7,233 nucleotides of DNA from an uncultured bacterium. GTDB lineage: Bacteria; Cyanobacteriota; Vampirovibrionia; Gastranaerophilales; Gastranaerophilaceae. A program made the position numbers and the translations under genes. Shown piece by piece: positions 1-5,339 of the stretch. Below the pieces are notes generated by a model. That model saw only the letters and a list, made by a program, of their open reading frames with translations, made no database searches and was not told where the DNA came from. The DNA lies in contig USJT01000050.1 of NCBI GenBank assembly GCA_900555175.1, positions 1-7,233 on the forward strand. The letters are read 5' to 3'. The number at the start of each line of letters is the position of its first letter. Position 1 is the stretch's first letter.

Positions 1-320
1 AGAGGTGCAAATTTTTTAATTCTGTTTACTTGAGTTCGACAATTAGATTTAAATTGTTGTATATCTTTTTTGCGTAATTCTTTGTATAGAGAAACTTGTT
101 TTTTTATTTCTGTTTCTGTATTATTTTTTTCTTTTAAATCTTTTTCAAGAGTTTTTTCATTATTTATATAATAACCTTTCATTATATATATATAGGAATT
201 TTTGCTTTCTTTTATTTTAGAAAATGTGTTATAAACTTCTTTGCCACCCCAAGCTATTCCTCCGACAGAACCTAGAACAATATGACGTTTGTTATCTGTT
301 AAATTAATTGCAGAAATCAT
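1..320 (-). CDS. Hypothetical small protein, 3' end cut off by window edge
   Basis: I do not recognise this gene. The frame opens at an ATG (318-320) and stays open for 106 codons to the left edge, so the C-terminus is missing. The protein begins MISAINLTDNKRH and continues into a glycine-rich hydrophobic stretch (VLGSVGGIAWGG, about residues 15-26) that could be a short membrane-associated or capping segment. The remainder is strongly charged, rich in Lys and Glu (about residues 34-100), and probably helical or coiled-coil. An AAAGG ribosome binding site lies 10 nt before the ATG, inside the last codons and stop of the gene upstream, which ends 6 nt away. The two are therefore very likely one transcript with coupled translation. 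A run of six TA dinucleotides (183-194) lies inside the coding sequence. Confidence 0.7.
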   Translation of the reverse strand, partial: MISAINLTDNKRHIVLGSVGGIAWGGKEVYNTFSKIKESKNSYIYIMKGYYINNEKTLEKDLKEKNNTETEIKKQVSLYKELRKKDIQQFKSNCRTQVNRIKKFAP

Positions 321-326
321 AATATT

Positions 327-1094
327 TTATCCTTTTATAATTTTATTGAGAACTTGGCTGTTTGTAAAATTGACTGCTTGAGCAGGAGGATTTGCTTCTT
401 CTGCTTTAACGGTTGCGCCAAATTGTTCTTCTTTGTTTACTTCATAAGTCTTAATAGGACGTTTACCTGTTAAGCGTTTCATAAAGTTGTAGTATGATTT
501 TACAAATCCTGTTGCGTTATTTTGTTTTTCTTCAAGGGCGATTAATTGATCTCTTGAGTGAGTACCAACAGGAACTCCGACTGATTTTCTTGTCAACCAT
601 TCACCCATTGTTGTATTTGTTAGTGTAATCCAGCTCATTCCGAAGAGTGACTTGTTATATTGAGCTTTAAATGTGCTGTTGAATAGGTCAATTAATAATG
701 TTTGGTAGAATAATCTTGAACCTTCCTGAACAAATCTTTCTTTGAATTTTGTTTTAGCACCTTCAACATCATTACCGTTTGATTTTAACATTACCATATT
801 GTAGTTATCTGTCATCAAGAACCAGATTTTTTCTGCCAGTGCTGCGGTTTTTGCAAGGTTTGAAAGTTCGCTGTTTGAGACGTTTGACATTGTGTCTATA
901 TTGAAGGCTTTTAAAATATTATCTTTTACGTATGATTGGAATTTTTCAGGGTTAAAATCTTTTTTGGTTGCTTCTTTCCCGATATTTTCAATACTTTTTG
1001 CAAGTGCTGAAATATCTTTTACCTGTTTTTTCGGTGCTTTATGTTGTTTCCCGAATATTGATTTTATCGCATCATCTACGAATTTATAAGGCAT
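327..1094 (-). CDS. 3' portion of a split membrane protein gene (255 aa if started at its first ATG)
   Basis: This is an uncharacterised protein. A 255-residue product is possible from the ATG at 1094, but that is probably not the true beginning. The same frame remains open and protein-like for 63 more codons upstream (to 1283), including a KFNKI segment and a hydrophobic NFFLAPFKFVWKYG stretch. That extension has no ATG, GTG or TTG and starts directly after an in-frame TAA (1284-1286). No good ribosome binding site precedes the ATG at 1094; there is only a weak GGAA about 12 nt upstream. Within the 255 residues, 88-169 form a membrane-prone module (F92, L93, D96, Y98, N99, then G152, T157, E165, R169). 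This module matches one in the gene just upstream. W166-L-T-R-K170 follows, and a QFGA motif lies at 224-227. The stop is 6 nt before the next gene. Translation from 1094 cannot be excluded. Confidence 0.6.
   Translation of the reverse strand: MPYKFVDDAIKSIFGKQHKAPKKQVKDISALAKSIENIGKEATKKDFNPEKFQSYVKDNILKAFNIDTMSNVSNSELSNLAKTAALAEKIWFLMTDNYNMVMLKSNGNDVEGAKTKFKERFVQEGSRLFYQTLLIDLFNSTFKAQYNKSLFGMSWITLTNTTMGEWLTRKSVGVPVGTHSRDQLIALEEKQNNATGFVKSYYNFMKRLTGKRPIKTYEVNKEEQFGATVKAEEANPPAQAVNFTNSQVLNKIIKG
331..335 (-). promoter_or_regulatory. Ribosome binding site of the 1-320 gene, inside the preceding gene
   Basis: AAAGG sits in the last codons (AAA GGA TAA) of the gene ending at 327 and lies 10 nt before the ATG at 320. 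Ribosomes finishing the upstream gene would be placed directly on this site. Confidence 0.55.
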
Positions 1095-1279
1095 TGTGCC
1101 GTATTTCCATACAAATTTGAATGGAGCTAAGAAGAAGTTTACGGCAGGTTTGATTTTTTTGTCTTTAACACCTAAGCTTATTGTTCCGTCAGGATTTTTC
1201 GCAGTATCTGCAACTGTTCTGTATTTTTTAGCAAGTTCTACAAAACCGTTGTCTTCAAGAACTTTTGTTATTTTATTAA

Positions 1280-1334
1280 ATTTTTATTAATGCCCAAATT
1301 ATATTTATTTAACAAAGATTAATATATTTTTATT
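1280..1334 (-). repeat. 9-bp direct repeat flanking 37 bp at the gene break
   Basis: AATAAAAAT (minus strand) is present at 1326-1334 and again at 1280-1288, with 37 bp between the copies. Each copy contains a TAA: the stop of the upstream reading frame (1330-1332) and the stop that closes the downstream frame (1284-1286). The 46-bp period is not a multiple of three and equals the frame difference between the two halves. The intervening 37 bp have no obvious terminal inverted repeats and no coding potential. They do contain a perfect TATAAT on the minus strand (1298-1303) without a recognisable -35. AT-rich repeats can arise by chance, but the exact register with both frames makes this one notable. 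Confidence 0.6.
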
Positions 1335-2730
1335 GAGGAATTTTGAAATCTTGAATTTGAGTTATGTGATTATATTTAGTTTTAAAGAAACCTGCGAATT
1401 TTTCCCAAGCGTTGTTAACTGCTGAGATTTTTCTAACTCCTTTTATAGCAAAACCGCCACCGATAATTACGGCTAATGCTTTTACAATTGTATCAAATGA
1501 TAGAAGTGGTTTTTGAGCTTTTTCTTTGTCATCTTTTTTGTTCTCGGATGCTTTGAATGCTACTTCAGGTTTGATATCTGCTTCAGGAGCGTTATTCTTT
1601 TTGTTTTCTGCTCGTGCTTCTTCAGGAGTTAATCTTGTAATATGTTTTCCGTTGATTACACGAGAGAAGGCTTCTGTTGTAAGGGTTGTTAATGCAGTCA
1701 TTAACATAATTCCCATTTTTGAATTGTTGATATATTTGTTTAATGCTCCGAGTGTAATTAATGTAATATAAGCGTTAAAGCCTATTCTTGCCATTTCCTG
1801 TCTAAATCTTACTTTTTGTTCGTGAGATGCTGAATTTTTGTCATCATCCATCATTCTTGACAAGTTGTAGGCATCGTTTGCAAGGAATATTGCAGGAGGC
1901 AAACCTGAAACTAATCTGTTTAAAGATCTTTCGTGTTTTGTGTCATAGTTGCCTGTTGACGGGTCAAACATTTTTACTGAACGTTGGAATAGTGCTGAAG
2001 ATATTTCATTTTCTGATTTGCCTTTCAAATTTTTTGCTGTTTCAAATAATCCACGCAATGAATTTACTTCAGCATCAATTTTTGAACGTTGTCTTATTCC
2101 TTTAAATAGTGGAAGTTCTCTTGTTTTATTTGCCCAATTTTTGAATGGCTTAATTTTTCCGATTAATTCAACTGTACCGTTTAAAATATCTGCAGGTAAG
2201 ATTTTGAAAGGATAAATTAAACCGTCCCAAACTAATTGAGGAATTGTTTTTTTATGGAATGTAATTTTATCCCCTTTAATTTCGACCATTTTATTAGTAA
2301 GTTGAGAATCTCTAATGTGTTCATAAAGATCTTGACCGATAGAGGTTTCTTTTATGCCGTTTGGGGTATTTTTATTAAATCCCATATATTTGCGGGAGAA
2401 TTGTAGAAATTCATTAACGCTGTATTCTCCTGCTTTTTTATAGCTTGGTGCGAAACGAAGCCCTAATCCGATTGCGGCTAAAGCACCGACTGTGTATAAA
2501 AGAGGTTTCATTTTATCATCTTTTTTAGCGGGTTTGTTTTGAGAATTTCCCCCACTAAAAGAAAGACCTTTAAAAGATAATTCGTTTGAAATACTTTTTA
2601 AAGGTCTCTCGTTTATTTGATTTTTTAAAGACATGAACTCGGAAGAAAGAGGAACACGTTTTGGAGATAAATCTCCGGTTGACTTTTGTCGCTGTTTTAC
2701 CACATCATAATTTATATTTCCGATTAGCAT
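1330..2730 (-). CDS. Uncharacterised membrane protein, 5' portion of split gene (466 aa)
   Basis: I cannot assign a function. The start is placed at the ATG at 2728-2730 because an AAGGA site lies 7 nt upstream. An in-frame TTG at 2781 would add 17 residues but has no such site. Residues 1-75 are polar and contain SFKG (52-55) followed by a Gly/Lys-rich linker. A probable membrane helix follows at about 76-94. The middle (about 100-275) is soluble and mixed, with an HER triplet at 266-268. Two hydrophobic segments follow (about 318-334 and 338-352), then a charged linker (about 365-408, with AFKAS at 391-395) and another hydrophobic glycine-rich segment (about 413-432). Residues 282-357 resemble residues 92-169 of the downstream piece, indicating internal duplication. 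The protein ends FKIPQ at a TAA inside the 9-bp repeat. A membrane-associated structural or envelope role is possible but unsupported. Confidence 0.7.
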   Translation of the reverse strand: MLIGNINYDVVKQRQKSTGDLSPKRVPLSSEFMSLKNQINERPLKSISNELSFKGLSFSGGNSQNKPAKKDDKMKPLLYTVGALAAIGLGLRFAPSYKKAGEYSVNEFLQFSRKYMGFNKNTPNGIKETSIGQDLYEHIRDSQLTNKMVEIKGDKITFHKKTIPQLVWDGLIYPFKILPADILNGTVELIGKIKPFKNWANKTRELPLFKGIRQRSKIDAEVNSLRGLFETAKNLKGKSENEISSALFQRSVKMFDPSTGNYDTKHERSLNRLVSGLPPAIFLANDAYNLSRMMDDDKNSASHEQKVRFRQEMARIGFNAYITLITLGALNKYINNSKMGIMLMTALTTLTTEAFSRVINGKHITRLTPEEARAENKKNNAPEADIKPEVAFKASENKKDDKEKAQKPLLSFDTIVKALAVIIGGGFAIKGVRKISAVNNAWEKFAGFFKTKYNHITQIQDFKIPQ

Positions 2731-2737
2731 ATCTTTT

Positions 2738-2742
2738 TCCTT
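2738..2742 (-). promoter_or_regulatory. Ribosome binding site deciding the start at 2730
   Basis: AAGGA lies 7 nt before the ATG at 2730, which is near-ideal spacing. No purine-rich site precedes the alternative TTG at 2781, so the shorter product is preferred. Confidence 0.65.
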
Positions 2743-2786
2743 CCCGTCATGTATTTTTAACTGAACAGAATTTTTTGACAAGTGGG

Positions 2787-2792
2787 AGTATA
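2787..2792 (-). promoter_or_regulatory. Possible -10 element for the 466-aa gene
   Basis: TATACT (five of six consensus bases, minus strand) lies in the AT-rich gap between the phosphorylase stop and the 466-aa gene. It would give a leader of about 50 nt. No good -35 is visible at 16-18 nt, and no terminator follows the phosphorylase gene, so read-through from it is an alternative source of transcription. Confidence 0.3.
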
Positions 2793-2820
2793 TACAAAAT
2801 TTACAGTATTTAACATATTA

Positions 2821-3621
2821 TTATAAATGTTTTATAATCTCTAAAATTAAAGATTTGAATTTTGCTTTTGCAATGTTTGCAGCTTCAATAACTTCTTCAT
2901 GAGAAAGTTTTCCGCTGGTTTCAGAGCTTGCGGCATTTGTAATACAGCTTATTCCAAGAACGTTGAGACCGCAGTAATTCGCAACGATAGCTTCGGGAAC
3001 TGTTGACATTCCAACTGCATCTCCGCCAAGTTTCCTAATCATTTTTATTTCAGCCGGAGTTTCATAAGACGGACCTGAATTTGCCCAGTAAACTCCTTCT
3101 TGTATTGTAATTCCTAGATTTATTGCACACTTTTCAGCAAGTTTTATCAATGATTTTTTATAAACCTCTGTCATATCAGGGAAACGCTCCCCTAAATTAC
3201 TATCATTCGGCCCGATTAGAGGATTTGTTCCCATATTATTTATATGATCGGTTATAATCATCAAATCTGCAGGTTTAAAACTTTCATTTACAGCTCCTGC
3301 TGCGTTAGTCAAAATAAGAGTTTTTACCCCAAGTCCTTTCATAACTTTTACGGGGTATGTTATTTCACTCATTGTATGACCTTCATAAAAATGGTTGCGA
3401 CCTTGCATCATAACTGTTTTTTTATTTTCAATTTCTGCAAAAACAAGTCTGCCTTTATGTCCAGGAACTGTTGATTTTAAAAAGTTTGGAATTTCTGCGT
3501 AAGGAATTGATTTATCGCAGTATTCATCTGCAAGTTCACCTAAGCCTGAACCTAAAATAATCCCTATTTCAGGCTTAAAATTGTCTGTTTTTGAGTTGAT
3601 AAATTCAATTGTTTTATTCAT
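2821..3621 (-). CDS. punA: Purine nucleoside phosphorylase, trimeric PNP family
   Basis: This cytoplasmic salvage enzyme splits purine nucleosides with phosphate into free base and ribose-1-phosphate. The start is set at the ATG at 3619-3621 (266 aa), which has GAGGG just upstream (4-nt gap) and begins MNKTIEFI. That length is normal for the trimeric family. A 20-residue upstream extension in frame looks non-native. Family signatures are in order: the GSGLG phosphate loop (24-28), GRNHFYEG (74-81), TNAAG (105-109), GPSYETPAE (183-191), DAVGMSTVPE (201-210) and SCITNAAS (225-232). By family comparison, S25, H77, E187, M205 and N229 correspond to the phosphate- and base-contacting residues. Asn at 229 is the residue expected for 6-oxopurine (inosine/guanosine) enzymes rather than MTA phosphorylase. 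All key residues are present, so it should be active. It lies downstream of the rpoZ terminator and so probably has its own promoter, which I could not pin down. Confidence 0.95.
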   Translation of the reverse strand: MNKTIEFINSKTDNFKPEIGIILGSGLGELADEYCDKSIPYAEIPNFLKSTVPGHKGRLVFAEIENKKTVMMQGRNHFYEGHTMSEITYPVKVMKGLGVKTLILTNAAGAVNESFKPADLMIITDHINNMGTNPLIGPNDSNLGERFPDMTEVYKKSLIKLAEKCAINLGITIQEGVYWANSGPSYETPAEIKMIRKLGGDAVGMSTVPEAIVANYCGLNVLGISCITNAASSETSGKLSHEEVIEAANIAKAKFKSLILEIIKHL

Positions 3622-3681
3622 TAAACCCTCGTAATCTAAAAATAAGTGGAATACTTTCTCTAATAAAAATAATTTGAACAC

Positions 3682-3721
3682 AAAAAAGCACAGGGATATA
3701 TATTAAAACCTGTGCTTTTTT
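3682..3721 (-). terminator. Intrinsic terminator downstream of rpoZ
   Basis: A perfect 13-bp inverted repeat (arms 3682-3694 and 3709-3721, core GCACAGG/CCTGTGC) has a 14-nt AT-rich loop. The A/T ends of the arms supply a T run on either strand, so it could act in both directions. It begins 10 nt after the rpoZ stop and sits 60 nt before the phosphorylase start, separating the two transcripts. Confidence 0.85.
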
Positions 3722-3730
3722 ATTTAAAAC

Positions 3731-3973
3731 TTAACCTACTAATCTGTCGTCATCAGCTTCAGCAGCTTTTACCATAATAGCATGTTCAACAGGATTTTCT
3801 TTTTTATAAGTAGTGTCAAAATTTTCTTCAAAATTGAAATCATCATGAGCTTTTTTAGCTTGATTTTCGTCAACAAGCTTTTTAGCAAGTTCAGCAATTT
3901 CGTAAACTAATTGATATCTGTTGTCTGTATTATCGTTTAAATCCCAGGCAACTCTGATTATTTGATCCATCAT
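3731..3973 (-). CDS. rpoZ: Probable RNA polymerase omega subunit
   Basis: This 80-residue acidic protein fits omega, the small subunit that helps fold and assemble beta-prime in RNA polymerase. The conserved core is recognisable: NRYQLVYEIAELAKKL (18-33) matches the family pattern of an N-R-Y/F, hydrophobic pair, Ala helix and basic end. ENPVEHAIM (59-67) matches the second conserved piece (K/N-P-V-x-x-A-I). Between them lies a variable acidic linker (about 36-58) rich in Asp, Glu and Phe. The end is DDDRLVG. The spacing and the NRY core recall cyanobacterial omega proteins. The first ATG (3971-3973) is chosen over the second because GAGGA lies 8 nt before it. The gene is monocistronic, with a strong promoter upstream and a terminator directly after it. 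The assignment is by pattern only; short omega proteins diverge widely. Confidence 0.62.
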   Translation of the reverse strand: MMDQIIRVAWDLNDNTDNRYQLVYEIAELAKKLVDENQAKKAHDDFNFEENFDTTYKKENPVEHAIMVKAAEADDDRLVG

Positions 3974-4003
3974 AAGTTAAATCCTCACTATTTGTTTTAT
4001 TTA

Positions 4004-4032
4004 ATAATATAATACAAAAACTTTTTTGGCAA
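4004..4032 (-). promoter_or_regulatory. Sigma-70-type promoter for rpoZ
   Basis: TTGCCA (4027-4032) and TATTAT (4004-4009), each five of six consensus bases, are separated by 17 nt on the minus strand. Transcription would begin near 3997, giving a leader of about 24 nt that includes the GAGGA site at 3982-3986. Confidence 0.7.
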
Positions 4033-4056
4033 GTAGCAAAAAATCATGTATTGTTG

Positions 4057-4062
4057 TATAAT
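4057..4062 (+). promoter_or_regulatory. -10 element of the mlaD-upp transcript, predicting a leaderless mRNA
   Basis: A perfect TATAAT ends 6 nt before the ATG at 4069, so the usual start point, about 7 nt downstream of the -10, falls on the A of the ATG. No ribosome binding site precedes the ATG. The -35 region is weak (TAGCAA at 4034-4039, three matches) and abuts the -35 of the rpoZ promoter on the other strand. Confidence 0.55.
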
Positions 4063-4068
4063 CAGCTT

Positions 4069-4701
4069 ATGAAAATATTTGAGGGAATTCATAAATATAT
4101 ATTGTTTGAAGCTGTAATTTGGTTTTTTATATTATGTGTGGCTGTTGCAGCTGTTAAAATTCATCATTATGAAAAAGAAAAAGAGCTTGTAACTTATCAA
4201 ATATTTATGCCTGATGTTGATGGTTTGATTGTTGGATCTCCCGTAAAATTTATGGGGGTTCAGGTTGGTTATATCGAAAAAATTAAGATTGTATCTAATG
4301 ACGTATATTTAAAAGTTGTTATAACCGATAAAGATGTAGAATTGCCTAAATGTTCTATTGCAACCGTTGAATTTAGCGGAATGGGCGGGGCTAAATCTTT
4401 AGAAGTTTATCCGCCGACAAAAGAAAGTCTTGCGGAAAATAAACTTATTGTTGTTGAAAGTCCAAAAAGGCTGCATGATTCTCTCGGATTGTTAAATGAT
4501 ATGTTTGATAAAATCGGTTCTATTACGACAAAATTGTCATTTTTTGCTAAAGAAACAGGGGTTTCCGATTTTAGTAACAGTGTTCATTTACCTGAAGTGC
4601 AGGATAATATGGATAATTTTGATAAGTTAATGAAGGAAGTTTCTCAGATAAGAGAAGAAGGAGTTAAGTATGGACAAGACGAAGGTCAGAGTAATCAATA
4701 A
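4069..4701 (+). CDS. mlaD: MCE/MlaD-domain lipid transport protein
   Basis: This 210-residue membrane-anchored protein belongs to the MCE family, whose members bind lipids for ABC-type transport between membranes (MlaD in proteobacteria, TGD2 in chloroplasts). One N-terminal membrane helix (about 11-30) is followed by a single MCE domain (about 42-116). The domain carries the family pattern: DGLIVGSPVKFMGVQVGYI (51-69) and a strand-rich middle. It then ends with CSIATVEFSGMGGAKSLEV (95-113), where family members usually have a hydrophobic pore-loop residue near G104-G107. The tail (about 135-210) is short, helical and polar. The ATG at 4069 is chosen; an in-frame TTG at 4051 overlaps the -10 element. 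No mlaE permease or mlaF ATPase is in the window, so its partners must lie elsewhere. The end overlaps upp by 32 nt. Confidence 0.85.
   Translation: MKIFEGIHKYILFEAVIWFFILCVAVAAVKIHHYEKEKELVTYQIFMPDVDGLIVGSPVKFMGVQVGYIEKIKIVSNDVYLKVVITDKDVELPKCSIATVEFSGMGGAKSLEVYPPTKESLAENKLIVVESPKRLHDSLGLLNDMFDKIGSITTKLSFFAKETGVSDFSNSVHLPEVQDNMDNFDKLMKEVSQIREEGVKYGQDEGQSNQ
4658..4663 (+). promoter_or_regulatory. Ribosome binding site of upp inside mlaD
   Basis: AAGGAG lies 6 nt before the upp ATG at 4670 and within the mlaD coding sequence. It fixes the upp start and implies that upp is read from the same mRNA as mlaD. Confidence 0.8.
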
Positions 4702-5320
4702 TCCTGTTGTATTATTAAATTTGTGTACTATGCGTGATAAAGATACGGATAGTCAGGGGGTTCGAATTGCAACACGAAAAATTACACGTTGCTTGTTATA
4801 TGAGGCTGCAAAAAATCTTCCTCTTGTAGATACTCAAATTACGACACCGCTTGCAACTTTTACTGCAAAAACAGTTGATCCTGATATAAACTTAATTATT
4901 TCTCCAATATTAAGAGCAGGGTTAATATTTACTGATGAAGCGATTGATATTTTGCCTCAAGCTTGTATCAGACATATCGGAATGTACAGGGATGAAAAAA
5001 CTTTAAAACCTGTTTGGTATTATAACAAAGTTCCTATGGAAGCTCCAAATCCTGAAAAATTCTATATTTATATTACTGATCCTATGCTTGCAACAGGTAA
5101 TTCTTTAATTGAGGCAATAAAATTGTATGCGGATAAGGGAATTCCTATTGATAACATTAAGGTAATTTGTATAATTGCAGCACCTCAAGGTATTGAAAAT
5201 ATTCAAAAACATTATCCTGATATCGAAATAATAACTGCAGCAATTGATGATCATTTGAATGAAAAAGGCTATATTGTTCCGGGTATGGGAGATGCCGGAG
5301 ATAGAATATTTAATACTTAA
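4670..5320 (+). CDS. upp: Uracil phosphoribosyltransferase
   Basis: This cytoplasmic pyrimidine salvage enzyme converts uracil and PRPP to UMP and pyrophosphate. The product is 216 residues, close to the usual length of about 208-210. Expected motifs are present: SPILRAGLIFTD (78-89), MYRDE (105-109), the PRPP-binding loop ITDPMLATGNS (135-145), and the uracil-binding C-terminal GYIVPGMGDAGDR (200-212). No key residue appears missing. The ATG is supported by AAGGAG 6 nt upstream. It starts 32 nt before the mlaD stop in another frame, so the two are almost certainly co-transcribed and may be translationally coupled. The end is 19 nt from the end of a convergent gene. No clear terminator hairpin is visible in that gap. 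Confidence 0.96.
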   Translation: MDKTKVRVINNPVVLLNLCTMRDKDTDSQGVRIATRKITRCLLYEAAKNLPLVDTQITTPLATFTAKTVDPDINLIISPILRAGLIFTDEAIDILPQACIRHIGMYRDEKTLKPVWYYNKVPMEAPNPEKFYIYITDPMLATGNSLIEAIKLYADKGIPIDNIKVICIIAAPQGIENIQKHYPDIEIITAAIDDHLNEKGYIVPGMGDAGDRIFNT

Positions 5321-5339
5321 AAATTTTATGAGTTAGATA

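Larger units (their letters stand above)
327..2730 (-). pseudogene. Interrupted approximately 785-aa membrane protein gene (two halves in different frames)
   Basis: Several observations suggest that 1330-2730 and 327-1283 were one gene. The upstream half ends in FKIPQ followed by TAA. The downstream half begins KFNKITKVLEDNG right after another TAA, with no start codon. A 9-bp direct repeat (AATAAAAAT on the minus strand) occurs at 1326-1334 and 1280-1288, exactly 46 bp apart. Removing 46 bp brings the two frames into register, and the two TAA codons become the same codon, giving FKIPQ-stop-KFNKI. Both halves also carry a copy of the same duplicated module, as expected for one protein. I infer an insertion or duplication of 46 bp, plus a stop that may have been a GAA codon (one base different). 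Alternatives are two adjacent genes whose second member lost its start, or a sequencing or assembly artefact. The expected intact product would be 466 + 1 + 318 residues. Confidence 0.6.

Noticed and set aside
183..194. TA microsatellite as a slippage switch in the truncated gene
   Set aside because: Six TA units are short and common in such AT-rich DNA, and the frame is intact.
1096..1290. Plus-strand 64-codon open frame
   Set aside because: It is the antisense shadow of the minus-strand coding extension, which has protein-like composition continuous with the downstream gene.
1284..1332. Programmed ribosomal bypass or reassigned TAA as the explanation for the split gene
   Set aside because: Every other complete gene here ends normally at TAA. 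Even the collapsed frame keeps a TAA, and no stem-loop or matched take-off and landing codons are visible.
2731..2781. In-frame TTG extension of the 466-aa protein by 17 residues
   Set aside because: There is no ribosome binding site before the TTG, while AAGGA sits 7 nt before the ATG at 2730.
3622..3681. Twenty-residue N-terminal extension of the phosphorylase
   Set aside because: The family length and the GAGGG site favour the ATG at 3621, and the extension is hydrophobic and unlike the family.
4051..4068. TTG start for mlaD
   Set aside because: The codons overlap the TATAAT element, and nothing upstream resembles a ribosome binding site.
5321..5339. Bidirectional terminator between upp and the 530-aa gene
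   Set aside because: Only a short AAAATTTT palindrome is present; there is no GC-containing stem.
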